Positions 7,467 through 16,540 of a DNA stretch of 64,000 nt are shown here, piece after piece. The position numbers were made by a program, and so were the translations under genes. Position 1 is the first letter of the stretch. Each line of letters begins with the position of its first letter. The notes under the pieces are model-generated. The model was not told where the DNA came from and did not search any database. It saw only the letters and a program-made list of their open reading frames with translations. Source of the DNA: an uncultured Lachnospiraceae bacterium (GTDB lineage: Bacteria; Bacillota; Clostridia; Lachnospirales; Lachnospiraceae). The DNA is taken from contig CAJUQO010000007.1 in assembly GCA_910588295.1 (NCBI GenBank), positions 1-64,000 on the forward strand, given 5' to 3'.

Positions 7467-9050
7467 TTACCTTCCGACTACGCCGGTGCCGTTGATTAAT
7501 TTATCCAGTGCTTCATCCAGTGTAGTCATGAGCCTTGCCGCCGCATTGTAAGACTGATTGTAATGCAGCAGGTTCATGCCTTCTTCATCCAGTGATACGC
7601 CGGAGATGGCGTCCCGGGAATTGGAAGTCTGGTTTAAGACGATAATCTGATTGCTTAACATGGTTTCGGCCGATTTTGCGTCGATACCCAATACATTTTC
7701 CAATTCAGCGAAACAATCATAGAAAGAACCTGTAAAGAAAGTTGTAGTTTTTGCAGTGCCATTGACTGTAGTGGATACAACAAACGAGTGATCCTTTCCC
7801 ATCAGGTCAATCATATTGTTGATATTATCGCTGGCCGTGGAACCGATCTGGCCGTCTATAGGGATGATGGATTTGGTGATTCTGTATTCGCCGCTCAGCC
7901 ATTTATCGGCTATTTTGATATTCTGGGCGGTAAAATCCGTACTGCCGTCCTTTGTCTCAAACAACGGGCGATCCTCCCATTCGTGGGGTTCCACTACCTT
8001 TCCGTTGGCATCCGTTTTAAGCGCTTTATTTGCCTCATTAAATGCTTTGGCAAAAGTATCCACCAGATTATCCAGGGCTTTTTCATAATACCCCAGGCCC
8101 TTTACATCGGTGTTGTCAAAATCGCCTGATTTATTCAATATATCCAGCGTACCCTTTAGGGTGCCGTTGCCGAGAAGATTGGTGACATCCGAGGTATTTC
8201 CCATAACGTCCGATATATTCACTGTAACCGGCAGCTCACGGACTTCTGCGTCAAGGCTGCCGTATAAGCCGTCGGAAATCAGCTTATATTTTTTGCCGTT
8301 AGCATCAGTAAAGACAACATCCAGCACCTCCACCGTATAACCCGGCCCAACAGTCTGTTCTCTGTAATTTGTAGTAATAGGAAGATAGCTTGACAGCTCA
8401 TCCAGGAGACTGTTTCTCTCATCCTGCAGCTCAAGAGCAGGATTGCCGAGAATCTGGCTGTTTTTGATGTTTTTATTCAAATTTGCGATGTTTTGTATGA
8501 TTTCATTAACGTCGGCGATATCCGCGCTGGCAAAACCGGTCTGCATATCGTTACGGATATCCTGAAGCCGGATGGAGTCATCCCGCAGCAAATTCAGGAG
8601 AACCTGCATATTGGAACGCACCATGGAATCAAACTCATCAGAGCCGGATTCACTAGAGAAGGATTGCAGGGAACTGGTGATAGACCGGAATGCGTCCCGC
8701 ACACCGTCCAGTGTAGCTTCATCAAAGATGGTGGCCAACTGCTCGTAACCGGCAGCATGGGCATCAGAAGTTCCCACCTTGGCGATCTGAGAGCGATACT
8801 GGATATCCAAAAACGGATCGCGAAGCTGGGAAACCCCGGTCATCTCAACGCCGAAACCTACTTTTATGCTGGAATTGGCATTATAGAAATCGCCTTTCTT
8901 AGTATTCAGGCTGGCGATATCCAGGCGTTGCCGGGTATAACCCGGTGTATTAATATTGGCAATATTCTGGCCGACAACATCCAACGCGCGCTGGCTGCTT
9001 GCCATGCTGAGCTGTGCTGTGGTGAAGCCGGCAAAAGTAGAACGTAGCAT
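7467..9050 (-). CDS. flgK: Flagellar hook-associated protein 1
   Basis: FlgK is the first hook-filament junction protein. The 527 residues begin MLRSTFAGFTTAQLSMASSQ and carry the rod/hook signature NIANINTPGYTRQRLD (about 30-45). The C-terminus (SLDEEGMNLLHYNQSYNAAA) is the conserved partner helix. It follows flgN, its likely secretion chaperone, and precedes flgL. Length is typical of Firmicutes FlgK. The start has AGGAGGG about nine bases upstream. Confidence 0.96.
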   Translation of the reverse strand: MLRSTFAGFTTAQLSMASSQRALDVVGQNIANINTPGYTRQRLDIASLNTKKGDFYNANSSIKVGFGVEMTGVSQLRDPFLDIQYRSQIAKVGTSDAHAAGYEQLATIFDEATLDGVRDAFRSITSSLQSFSSESGSDEFDSMVRSNMQVLLNLLRDDSIRLQDIRNDMQTGFASADIADVNEIIQNIANLNKNIKNSQILGNPALELQDERNSLLDELSSYLPITTNYREQTVGPGYTVEVLDVVFTDANGKKYKLISDGLYGSLDAEVRELPVTVNISDVMGNTSDVTNLLGNGTLKGTLDILNKSGDFDNTDVKGLGYYEKALDNLVDTFAKAFNEANKALKTDANGKVVEPHEWEDRPLFETKDGSTDFTAQNIKIADKWLSGEYRITKSIIPIDGQIGSTASDNINNMIDLMGKDHSFVVSTTVNGTAKTTTFFTGSFYDCFAELENVLGIDAKSAETMLSNQIIVLNQTSNSRDAISGVSLDEEGMNLLHYNQSYNAAARLMTTLDEALDKLINGTGVVGR

Positions 9051-9071
9051 AAAAAATTCCCTCCTGAACTA

Positions 9072-9542
9072 TTAAACGGAACGGCTGGTAAAATGCTTAC
9101 CATTCCGAGTATCTTTTTTTGCGCCGGAAGCAGAATAGGTCTCTCTACCCATAGCCTCTTTGGCGAGGGCTGAATGGATTACATGAAGATTTACTTCTAT
9201 GATATCTCTGGCGCTGGAATTGATCGATTGAAAGAGACGAATCTGCGCGCCGAGCCGGTCAAAGAGCGGTGTCAGCACAGCAACGGTTTCCGTTGGGGCA
9301 TGCTCCAGAATCTGGCGAAAAGTATATCCTTCCATGCCCAGCTGTTTCTGCTGGATTTCGCGTTTCTGCTCCAGCCCTTTAAGCTGTAGGACAAATGCCT
9401 GTTCCTTATGCATACATTCATCTACGAAAGAAACCCGGTTTTTCACAGCGGCATCAAGCTTTTCCTGTTCCACGGGGATCAAATCCTCAAAAAGTGCGAT
9501 CAGTTCCTGAATGACCGCAATGAAACCAGAAAAATCCTTCAT
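9072..9542 (-). CDS. flgN: FlgN-type flagellar export chaperone
   Basis: A 156-residue helical protein in the flgM-flgN-flgK slot. FlgN binds FlgK and FlgL before export. The sequence has the family's leucine-rich opening (IAVIQELIALFEDLIPVEQEKLDAAV) and a coiled-coil middle (LQLKGLEQKREIQQKQLG). Sequence conservation in this family is weak, so position carries much of the weight. It begins 14 bp after flgM with an AAGGAGGA site. Confidence 0.85.
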   Translation of the reverse strand: MKDFSGFIAVIQELIALFEDLIPVEQEKLDAAVKNRVSFVDECMHKEQAFVLQLKGLEQKREIQQKQLGMEGYTFRQILEHAPTETVAVLTPLFDRLGAQIRLFQSINSSARDIIEVNLHVIHSALAKEAMGRETYSASGAKKDTRNGKHFTSRSV

Positions 9543-9556
9543 CTGCAGTATCCTCC

Positions 9557-9856
9557 TTAAGATAATAATATCCTGGCGGCAACGGCATAGGCATCAATAG
9601 AATAACGGCCATCGGTAACCTGCTGCCGCAGATCCTGAATCTTTTCCTGGGATGCTGTCTCCCTGACCTCCGTGGAGAGCTCTTTCGACACAGCTTTCGC
9701 AAAGGTATGCTCCTCAATTTGGCGGGGATTGGATTTAATGATAACCGCATCAAAGCTGTGATCGTTATCAGGAGTTATGGAATTGCCGGAAGCACTCCGG
9801 GAAACGGAACGCAGATCCGTATGGTTGTTTAAAATAGTACCGATAGATATTTTCAT
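9557..9856 (-). CDS. flgM: Anti-sigma-28 factor FlgM
   Basis: FlgM holds FliA inactive until the hook is complete and is then exported. The 99 residues show the family pattern: a short N-terminal part (MKISIGTILNN), a disordered middle, and a C-terminal sigma-binding helix containing KIQDLRQQVTDGRYSID and a final AARILLS. It leads the late operon flgM-flgN-flgK-flgL-DUF6470-fliW-csrA. A sigma-28-type -10 lies upstream, giving the expected feedback. Confidence 0.93.
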   Translation of the reverse strand: MKISIGTILNNHTDLRSVSRSASGNSITPDNDHSFDAVIIKSNPRQIEEHTFAKAVSKELSTEVRETASQEKIQDLRQQVTDGRYSIDAYAVAARILLS

Positions 9857-9921
9857 GCTGAACTCCTTTGCAAATATAGGATCAGTTTCATTTATTGTTA
9901 ATATTACTCTCTATAATAAGA

Positions 9922-9929
9922 GTATCGGC
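9922..9929 (-). promoter_or_regulatory. Sigma-28-type -10 box upstream of flgM
   Basis: On the minus strand GCCGATAC, seven of eight to consensus. At the expected spacing of 15 bp the -35 is only TTAT, a weak match to TAAA. An AT-rich TATTAT just downstream could also serve a sigma-A promoter. Either would transcribe flgM-flgN-flgK-flgL-DUF6470-fliW-csrA. Confidence 0.5.
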
Positions 9930-9979
9930 ACAACTTTCAGATTCATAACCCCAATGTGCAAGGAATCCGCTCACAGCTT

Positions 9980-11038
9980 TTATTTTTTCAAATGATTCAG
10001 CAGTACAGAGGGGATTTTGTCACAGGATGCCTGTACGCATACGGCCCCCATATTATAGGCCACCATGGGCATTCCGTACACGACGCAGGATTCTTTGTCC
10101 TGGCCGATGGTGAAGGCGCCGTTCTGTCTCATCTGCAGAAGGCCCTTGGCTCCGTCGCTGCCCATACCGGTCATAATGATGCCGACTTTATTAATGGCGA
10201 CATTTTTTGCCACAGAAGAAAACAATACGTCCACGGAGGGACAGTGGCCGCTGACTTTAGCGCCGGGACGGCACTGTACGATGTAGTTGTAGCCGGAACG
10301 TACCACTTCCATCTGCTTGGCTCCCGGAGCGATGAGCGCCAGACCGGGTTTGATGACGTCCCCGTTTTTGGCCTCCCGCACTTCCAGGCTGCAGATCCGG
10401 TTCAGCCGCTCCGCATACATATTGGTGAATCCCTCCGGCATGTGCTGGGTAATCACGATGCCGGGCATGTTTGCCGGCAGCTTCTCCAGTACAGCCAGCG
10501 TGGCTTCGGTGCCGCCGGTAGAAGCTCCCAGGGCTATGATCGTAGAATCCAGCACCGTGCGCGGCAGCGGCGGAAAAGGCATGGGCCTTGAGACAGCCTG
10601 CGATTTGGCGGTCGGCGCGGCGCCGGGCTGCCGGGTGATACGCACCTTGGCTTTTGAAGTCCCCCGTACCTTTGTGACAAGGGTGGAAAAGAACATTTCT
10701 TTTGTGTTCCGTGAACTCATATCCGGCTTGCGCACAAAATCCACAGCGCCCGCCGACAGGGCGTCAAACACGCTCAGATTAAGAGAAGACACCAGAATGA
10801 CGGGGATGGGATGGGTGGGGAGGAGCTGTTTTAAAAAATCAATACCGCTTAAACCCGGCATCTCCACATCCATGGTGAGGACATCGGGATGAAGCTGAGG
10901 TATTTTTCTCTGGGCATCGTAGGCGTTGATGGCATAACCGACTACTTCCATGTCTTTTTGTTCTGACAGGCAATTGATGATCATCTGCCGGAACAGGGAA
11001 GAGTCGTCAACCACTAGCACTCTGAGTTTTTTGATCAT
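9980..11038 (-). CDS. cheB: Chemotaxis protein-glutamate methylesterase/deamidase CheB
   Basis: CheB removes methyl groups from receptor glutamates. The 352 residues form an N-terminal receiver domain (VVDDSSLFRQ near 9, phospho-acceptor Asp57 in TMDVEMPG, VRKPD lysine later) and a C-terminal esterase with the catalytic Ser in GASTGGTEA, His in ITQHMPEGFT and Asp in TGMGSDGAKG. The start at 11038 is chosen for its AAAGGA site; an upstream in-frame ATG adds seven residues. It follows cheR after a terminator-like hairpin. Confidence 0.97.
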   Translation of the reverse strand: MIKKLRVLVVDDSSLFRQMIINCLSEQKDMEVVGYAINAYDAQRKIPQLHPDVLTMDVEMPGLSGIDFLKQLLPTHPIPVILVSSLNLSVFDALSAGAVDFVRKPDMSSRNTKEMFFSTLVTKVRGTSKAKVRITRQPGAAPTAKSQAVSRPMPFPPLPRTVLDSTIIALGASTGGTEATLAVLEKLPANMPGIVITQHMPEGFTNMYAERLNRICSLEVREAKNGDVIKPGLALIAPGAKQMEVVRSGYNYIVQCRPGAKVSGHCPSVDVLFSSVAKNVAINKVGIIMTGMGSDGAKGLLQMRQNGAFTIGQDKESCVVYGMPMVAYNMGAVCVQASCDKIPSVLLNHLKK

Positions 11039-11073
11039 GGGGAACGTCCTTTCTATCATCTATTACTTTAAAT

Positions 11074-11105
11074 AAAGCCGCTCTTGAAAAATCAAAAGCG
11101 GCTTT
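11074..11105. terminator. Bidirectional hairpin between cheR and cheB
   Basis: AAAGCCGCT (11074-11082) pairs with AGCGGCTTT (11097-11105). The inner TTGA/TCAA segment extends the stem past a single C-A mismatch around an AAAA loop. On the minus strand it is followed by ATTTAAAG. It lies inside the cheA-cheW-cheR-cheB series and may reduce cheB transcription. Confidence 0.7.
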
Positions 11106-11109
11106 GGCG

Positions 11110-11922
11110 CTATATTTTACGATAAGTCGCAGGCATCAGATATTTGTAGGGGCATGTTGCTTTGTTCAGACCCTCTGAATGTCCGATTAGAAGATAACCG
11201 CCAGGATTAGTTGCATTGTAGAAGCGTTTCACCAGAGCCTCCTTGGTAGGCTGGTCAAAGTAGATCATAACATTCCGACAAAAAATAACGTCGAATTTCA
11301 GCCGGAAGCGGATCGGATCCATGAGGTTAAAGGTTCGGAAAATAACATTTTTTTTGAGTGAATCGGAGACGGTGTATACCCCGGCTTCACTGGTCGGGGT
11401 AAAATACTTCCTTTTCAGCTCCGGCGACAGCTCCTTTAAAGAGTCCTCATCGTAGACGGCGTTTTTGGCCGCCCGCAGAGCGTTCTGGGAAATGTCCGTA
11501 GCCAACACCCGCGTATCCCACATACCGGCCTTTGCCCCGAAATATTCTTTCAGAATAATGGATATGGTGTAGGGCTCTTCGCCGGACGAGCACCCGGCGC
11601 TCCATATGCTTAGGACATGATCCTTTTTCTCCTTCTCCAGATAGGGGAGGATCGTCTCCTTAAAAAGCTTGAAATGGTTTTCCTCCCGCATGAAAAAGGT
11701 ATAATTGGTGGTCAGCTTATTGAGCATTAATTCAAGATCATCGGGTTTCTGATTCTTGATCAGATGTTCAATGTAGTCCTTGAAGGAATTGAAACCCATG
11801 GATACAATGGTATTAGAAAGTCGTCCGGTGATCAGCTGGCGCTTTTTGGACAGATCAATGCCGTAATTCTGATGTACAAACTGCACCAGCCGATGAAAAT
11901 CATTGTCATTTATAGTTAACAC
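11110..11922 (-). CDS. cheR: Chemotaxis protein methyltransferase CheR
   Basis: CheR methylates receptor glutamates using S-adenosylmethionine. The 270 residues have an N-terminal helical domain (LVQFVHQNYGIDLSKKRQLI) and a Rossmann domain with SIWSAGCSSGEEPYTISI (about 112-129), LATDISQNAL and FDVIFCRNVMIYFD. The start codon is GTG, with GGAGTGA upstream. The neighbours cheW and cheB fit the adaptation system. A repeat element occupies the gap to cheW. Confidence 0.97.
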   Translation of the reverse strand: MLTINDNDFHRLVQFVHQNYGIDLSKKRQLITGRLSNTIVSMGFNSFKDYIEHLIKNQKPDDLELMLNKLTTNYTFFMREENHFKLFKETILPYLEKEKKDHVLSIWSAGCSSGEEPYTISIILKEYFGAKAGMWDTRVLATDISQNALRAAKNAVYDEDSLKELSPELKRKYFTPTSEAGVYTVSDSLKKNVIFRTFNLMDPIRFRLKFDVIFCRNVMIYFDQPTKEALVKRFYNATNPGGYLLIGHSEGLNKATCPYKYLMPATYRKI

Positions 11923-11976
11923 ACCTGTTCACTCCTTTGCTTGCTTTGCATACCCGCCGACGTAGGCGGCATCCAT

Positions 11977-12047
11977 TCAGGGATGCTCAGTGCGCCAGTT
12001 CCGGCTTTTATACGCGGCGGCGCACTGTGGCGGCGCATGATGGTTTA
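11977..12047 (+). repeat. 71-bp structured intergenic repeat, copy 1
   Basis: This 71-bp segment between cheR and cheW matches 45714-45784 without gaps at 57 of 71 positions by hand count. It contains a 9-bp inverted repeat, CAGTGCGCC (11988-11996) and GGCGCACTG (12019-12027), and ends GCGCATGATGGTTTA. A small CCGCC/GGCGG hairpin precedes it. It lies antisense to the surrounding genes. Confidence 0.8.
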
Positions 12048-12524
12048 GTACGTTTGAAGTAATTGTTCGCAATCCAAAAAGAGGATTACGGAGCGGTCGC
12101 CGGAAGAGACCATGCCGTTGATCAGTTCCTGCTGGTTTTCCACCGGGACGGGAGAGATCTGCCTCTTATTGATGTCCATGACCTGCTGCACCGCGTCTAC
12201 GATGATACCGATCTGTGTGGAATTGATATTCAGTACGATGATACAGGTGGTGTCCGTATACTCGATGGACGGCTTGCCCATACGCAGCCGGATATCGATA
12301 ATGGGTATGATCTGGCCCCTTAAATTGATGACGCCTTTCACATAGTCCGGCACCAGGGGAAGCATAGTGACGGAATGGTCGGTGATGATCTCAATAACAT
12401 AATTGGTACTGACGCCGATGCTGAGCCCATCCGAGGTAAATGTCAAAAACCGTTCGGTGGGAATATGGGCACTCCCATTCAGAGTCTGATGGGACGTTGT
12501 ATTTTCTGCTGTAGCTGCTGACAT
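12045..12524 (-). CDS. cheW: Chemotaxis coupling protein CheW
   Basis: CheW links receptors to the CheA kinase in the polar array. The 159 residues are one CheW domain (SH3-like barrels): FTSDGLSIGVSTNYVIEII, LPLVPDYVKGVINLRGQIIP (the conserved RG motif) and DAVQQVMDI. A Ser/Thr-rich 25-residue N-terminal extension precedes the domain. It follows cheA by 26 bp with a GGAGG site. Confidence 0.96.
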   Translation of the reverse strand: MSAATAENTTSHQTLNGSAHIPTERFLTFTSDGLSIGVSTNYVIEIITDHSVTMLPLVPDYVKGVINLRGQIIPIIDIRLRMGKPSIEYTDTTCIIVLNINSTQIGIIVDAVQQVMDINKRQISPVPVENQQELINGMVSSGDRSVILFLDCEQLLQTY

Positions 12525-12550
12525 AATGATTCCTCCAGTTTTTATACGAT

Positions 12551-14662
12551 TTAATATTGAATATTGGACACCGCATACAGGTTGCCGATATCCAGGATCA
12601 GGCTGATATTGCCGTCACCGAGGATTGTGCAGCCGTTGATGCCGGAGTTCTTGATATTGAAATTGCTGAGGAAAGCCGGAAGAGGCTTTACAACCACTTG
12701 CTGTTCACCCAGCAGTTCATCCACAAACAGGCAGTAGGATTTGTCTGCAGCCTCCACCCAGATCAGGATACCGTCTTCAATGTTGGTGATTTCTGTTTCA
12801 ATATTATACAGCTCATGTACCCGGATGATGGGATAGAATTCATCCAGGCATTTGATGATCTCATTGCCGCTGGCATCGAAAATAATTTCTTCCTGGCTCG
12901 CTTTTAAGGACTGGCGGATGTTGGTGATCGGGATCGTAAACAGGGAGCGGCCCACAGAAACCTCCATACCGTCGGCGATGGCCATGGTAAGGGGGATCTT
13001 TAAAGTAGTACAGCTGCCCTTGCCCAGCTCGCTGGTGATGGAGATCGTACCGCCTACGGATTCTACGTTCTTCTTCACTACGTCCATGCCCACGCCGCGG
13101 CCGGAATACTCGGTGACTTCCTCATTCATAGAGAAGCCGGGCACCATGGTCAGGGCCAGTATTTCCTTTTTGGAATATTCACTGGCCGGCTTGGTGAGGA
13201 TGCCGTTGCGCTCCGCTTTGGCCAGGATTTTGTCGGTGTCCATACCGCGGCCGTCATCACTGATGGTGATGACCACCTCGCTGCCGGTGTGGGTGGCGGA
13301 CAGGATAATCTCCGCCTGAGGGTTCTTGCCCGCGGCGATACGCTCCTCCACATGTTCCTCCACGCCGTGATCCATGGAATTCCGGACGATATGCATGATC
13401 GGATCGCTGATGCTGTCCACCACAGTTTTGTCGATCTCGGTGTTTTCGCCGATCAGTGTCAGCCTCGTGTCCCTGTTTAGATTCTTCTTCATGTCCCGGA
13501 CGATACGGTTCATCTTCTGGAAGGTGCCGGATATGGGAACCATCCGCAGGGACATGGCGATGTCCTGCAGATCATCGGTCAGCTTACGAAGCTGCCGGGC
13601 GGATTTTGTGAAATTGTCCAGCTTAAGGTTCTGCAGGTCGGGGGAAGATGTTACCATAGATTCCGTGATAACGATCTCTCCCACCAGGGCGACCAGGCTG
13701 TCCAGCTTGGACAGGTTGACGCTGATCAGGCTCTGCTTTACAGGCGCGCCGCTATGGCTGCTGGTCTGGGCCGGCTTTTTGGCTGCCGGGGCCGGGGCCG
13801 GTGTTTCAGGCTGCGCGGCAGCCGCGGGCGCGGCGGCCGTTTCCTGCTTTGCGGGCTTTGCGGGCTCGGCAGGTTTGGACAATACGTTTTCAATGACTTC
13901 ATAGGTTTCCACACTATTCTGGTCTTTGATCATTGCCAGCGCTTTGTCCACGTCTTCATGGGAAGAGAGGGCGACAAAAAAGCCGTTCTTAACGATGTCC
14001 TCCGCGGTACCCGCATTGGTTTCCACATCGCTGGGATAATGCTCGAAAACGAGTTCGCCATCCTTCAGCACCGTTACAATCATAAAAGCGCGCAGATTCT
14101 CCATGCCGGATCCCGTCTCAAAAAAGATCCGAATAAAGAAAGGAAGAGTACTCTCAGGACAGCCGGCCAGTTCCTGGTTGATGGCGGCGATGGCCTCCTT
14201 ATCGGCCGCCGATGCGGCAGGTGATTCTGCGGAAGGACTTTCCTCGGCATTATTACCGCCAGAGGAACTGATTTTTTCCAAAAAACTATTAATATTTGAT
14301 ATGATTGGGTCGATATTAGTGCTAAGGGGCTCATCGTTCTCGATTTTTTCAATTTCCTCACGAAGAGCATCCGCTGACTGGAACATCAGATTGAACAGAT
14401 CGTTTTTGTGTGATTCGTCCATGGAGTCCAGGCCGTTTTCACGGATATAGAAGAAGAGGTCTTCTATGTGGTGGGCAATTTCCATCACGGTGGAAAATTC
14501 CATCATGGCAGATGAGCCTTTGATCGTATGCATACTGCGGAAAATTTCATTGACATCGTTGGTGGTGAAATCTTTGTTCTTTTCCGCTTCTATCAGAAGC
14601 TCGTCCAATTGTTCTAATAAAGTATTGGTTTCGTAAAGATACATTTCAAGCATGTTATCCAT
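12551..14662 (-). CDS. cheA: Chemotaxis histidine kinase CheA
   Basis: CheA phosphorylates itself and then CheY and CheB. The 703 residues contain HPt (HTIKGSSAMMEF, phospho-His near residue 47), a second domain with a Pro/Ala-rich linker (about 265-310), the dimerisation helices (LDSLVALVGEIVITESMV), the ATPase with HIVRNSMDHGVE, DDGRGMD and GRGVGMDVVK, and a C-terminal CheW-like domain. It starts the minus-strand cheA-cheW-cheR-cheB group, not next to fliA as in Bacillus. Start ATG follows AAGGCGGT. Confidence 0.97.
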   Translation of the reverse strand: MDNMLEMYLYETNTLLEQLDELLIEAEKNKDFTTNDVNEIFRSMHTIKGSSAMMEFSTVMEIAHHIEDLFFYIRENGLDSMDESHKNDLFNLMFQSADALREEIEKIENDEPLSTNIDPIISNINSFLEKISSSGGNNAEESPSAESPAASAADKEAIAAINQELAGCPESTLPFFIRIFFETGSGMENLRAFMIVTVLKDGELVFEHYPSDVETNAGTAEDIVKNGFFVALSSHEDVDKALAMIKDQNSVETYEVIENVLSKPAEPAKPAKQETAAAPAAAAQPETPAPAPAAKKPAQTSSHSGAPVKQSLISVNLSKLDSLVALVGEIVITESMVTSSPDLQNLKLDNFTKSARQLRKLTDDLQDIAMSLRMVPISGTFQKMNRIVRDMKKNLNRDTRLTLIGENTEIDKTVVDSISDPIMHIVRNSMDHGVEEHVEERIAAGKNPQAEIILSATHTGSEVVITISDDGRGMDTDKILAKAERNGILTKPASEYSKKEILALTMVPGFSMNEEVTEYSGRGVGMDVVKKNVESVGGTISITSELGKGSCTTLKIPLTMAIADGMEVSVGRSLFTIPITNIRQSLKASQEEIIFDASGNEIIKCLDEFYPIIRVHELYNIETEITNIEDGILIWVEAADKSYCLFVDELLGEQQVVVKPLPAFLSNFNIKNSGINGCTILGDGNISLILDIGNLYAVSNIQY

Positions 14663-14707
14663 AATTTCAGTACCGCCTTATCTAATTATTGATGGTATTT
14701 ATTTTAT

Positions 14708-14734
14708 ATATCGTCACTTAAGGCAAAAAGAATA
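14708..14734 (-). promoter_or_regulatory. Possible sigma-28-type promoter for cheA
   Basis: On the minus strand TATT (14734-14731), 15 bp, then GACGATAT (14715-14708), about 45 bp before the cheA start. The -10 resembles GACGATAG at 2857. The -35 is a weak match. It would put the cheA group under FliA. Confidence 0.45.
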
Positions 14735-14760
14735 AGGGTAAACTGCAAAGCAGGTGAAAA

Positions 14761-16176
14761 ATGTCAAATATTTTAAAAGTGACCACCCCGCCGACGGGGT
14801 ATGATAACAATTCCATCAACCGACAGACCCCCTCCCAGCAGGCTCAGGATTTGAGTATCAAGAATCCGGTGGATCCCAGCCGTGTCGTCCGTCCTGACGG
14901 ACGTGACGGAGCCAATAATCAGGGGCAGAGGGGGATTTCCTATGAGTCCAATTTCGGCAATTTCGTACAGTCTCTGCGGGATCTGTCCCATCTGAATGAA
15001 GCGATGAGCAAGATGATCTTCGGCGGTATGGCCAATCTGGTGGAGTCGGGGATTAGCAAGGGCACGGCGGCAGACATAGAGGCGCTGTTCCAGATGCTGG
15101 AGATGTCCCCCGAAAAGCTGGCCGAGTTTTTGAAGAGCCAGATGGCGGGGGCCAACCGTCTGCAGGGGCCCCTGTTCGATATGTTGCGGGAGGCCATGAA
15201 TGAGACCAGGATGCTGGAACTGAAAACCGGTATCCTGGATTTCGTGAAAAAATATAACGATATGTCGTCGGGGAAACATCTTCTCCAGAATATCAAGGGG
15301 AACCTGGAAGATATAGAAAGTCTCATGTTCCGAAGGGACAGGGAGGGCCTGGAAGAGCTGGCGTCGAAGCTGCGCCCCTACAGCCAGGAGGCCAACGAGG
15401 CCAACGCGCAGCTTTTGAAAGGGGAGATTATTCCCTATCTGGGCCGATATATTTCCGCCACCAGGGATATGGGGGCCGTCCGGGATCTGATCAGTCTTCT
15501 GGCGCTCAACACCTCGCGGTATGAGAACGGCAATTTGGACAGCGTGGTACAGGCTTTCCAGCGCCTGATGAATTTCCCGTCGTTCAGGGAGAAATTTGCC
15601 GGGATGACGGCTGATGAGTTCCGGGGGATGCTCCAGAACGTGGATTTTGATAAGGCTATGGGTAAGGCTCCGTGGGCGGACCGGATGCTGAATATCATGC
15701 AGGCAGGCATGAGGGGCGAGGCCGGGCTGGAAAATAAAGAGACTTTCATGAATATGATGAAGGCTATGCTGGTCAATGAGAGCGTATATATGCCGGTCAT
15801 GCATGCCATGCTGCCGGTAATCCTGGACGGGACGCCGATGTTTTCGGAGATATGGGTGGATCCTGACGAGGAATCCGGAACCTCCGGCTCCACGGAGCGC
15901 GGGGTGAAGCTTTTGATCAAATTTGATCTAAAAGATGTTGGTTTTTTTGATATGATATTGTATTATGAGAAGGGGAAAATGGATATGATGCTCCATTATC
16001 CCAAGGAACTGGCGGGACATGAGGGCGAGATCCGCGAAGGTATCCGGGATATCATGCGGAAAAACAATTTGGAGCTGGAATATCTTGCCGTGGAACAGAG
16101 TGAGCAGTCGATACCGGTTTCCGCCGCGTTCCCGAAGATATTTGAAAGGAGAAATTCGATCAATGTCACAATTTGA
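14761..16176 (+). CDS. Uncharacterised flagellar-type protein, possible YlqG-like partner of an FlhB-tail protein
   Basis: A 471-residue protein of unknown function. The N-terminal 60 residues are Asn/Gln/Pro-rich and probably disordered; residues 65-370 look helical; the last 100 residues are beta-rich (GVKLLIKFDLKDVGFFDMIL, then YYEKGKMDMMLHYPKEL), recalling the C-terminal fold of FliK-like proteins. It overlaps the next gene by 14 bp. In Bacillus a similar pair, ylqG-ylqH, exists; that comparison is from memory. A role as an export-gate or length-control accessory is inference. Divergent from cheA. Confidence 0.7.
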   Translation: MSNILKVTTPPTGYDNNSINRQTPSQQAQDLSIKNPVDPSRVVRPDGRDGANNQGQRGISYESNFGNFVQSLRDLSHLNEAMSKMIFGGMANLVESGISKGTAADIEALFQMLEMSPEKLAEFLKSQMAGANRLQGPLFDMLREAMNETRMLELKTGILDFVKKYNDMSSGKHLLQNIKGNLEDIESLMFRRDREGLEELASKLRPYSQEANEANAQLLKGEIIPYLGRYISATRDMGAVRDLISLLALNTSRYENGNLDSVVQAFQRLMNFPSFREKFAGMTADEFRGMLQNVDFDKAMGKAPWADRMLNIMQAGMRGEAGLENKETFMNMMKAMLVNESVYMPVMHAMLPVILDGTPMFSEIWVDPDEESGTSGSTERGVKLLIKFDLKDVGFFDMILYYEKGKMDMMLHYPKELAGHEGEIREGIRDIMRKNNLELEYLAVEQSEQSIPVSAAFPKIFERRNSINVTI

Positions 16177-16540
16177 TGACGTGTTGAATAAAAAGGCGGT
16201 TGCCCTGCGCTATGACGAGAATAAAGATATGGCTCCGGTTATCGTGGCTTCGGGACTGGGGTATATGGCGGAGAAAATCGTGGAGACGGCCAATCAGAAC
16301 GGGGTTCCGGTGTACGAGGACAATTCCCTGGCGACGGTGCTTACCCAGCTGGAGCTGGGTACGCCGATTCCGGAGGAATTATACCAGACTATAGTGGATA
16401 TCTACGCATACTTCCTGAAATATACGCCCCATAAGCGTGAAGGGGCCGAAGCGGACAGGACGGAGGAAGAAGACGCGCAGACGAATGAGGAGTCCGGCCC
16501 AAATGGGCAGGAAGAAACCCAGGAGAATATTCCCGAGTAA
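16163..16540 (+). CDS. FlhB C-terminal-domain-like protein (FlhX/YlqH type)
   Basis: A 125-residue protein matching the cytoplasmic, post-cleavage part of FlhB/YscU: KKAVALRYDENKDMAPVIVA, then AEKIVETANQNGVPVYED and LGTPIPEELYQTIVDIYAYF. It starts just after where the NPTH autocleavage site would be and has no membrane domain. Such proteins can partly substitute for the FlhB C-terminal fragment. The last 35 residues are Glu/Gln-rich. ATG at 16163 is chosen for GAAAGGAG upstream. Full FlhB is at 42542. Confidence 0.88.
   Translation: MSQFDDVLNKKAVALRYDENKDMAPVIVASGLGYMAEKIVETANQNGVPVYEDNSLATVLTQLELGTPIPEELYQTIVDIYAYFLKYTPHKREGAEADRTEEEDAQTNEESGPNGQEETQENIPE

Noticed and set aside
7905..7912. 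GCCGATAA on the minus strand inside flgK as an internal sigma-28 promoter
   Set aside because: It is the codons for Ala-Asp-Lys in flgK; no -35 in the right place and no gene start after it.
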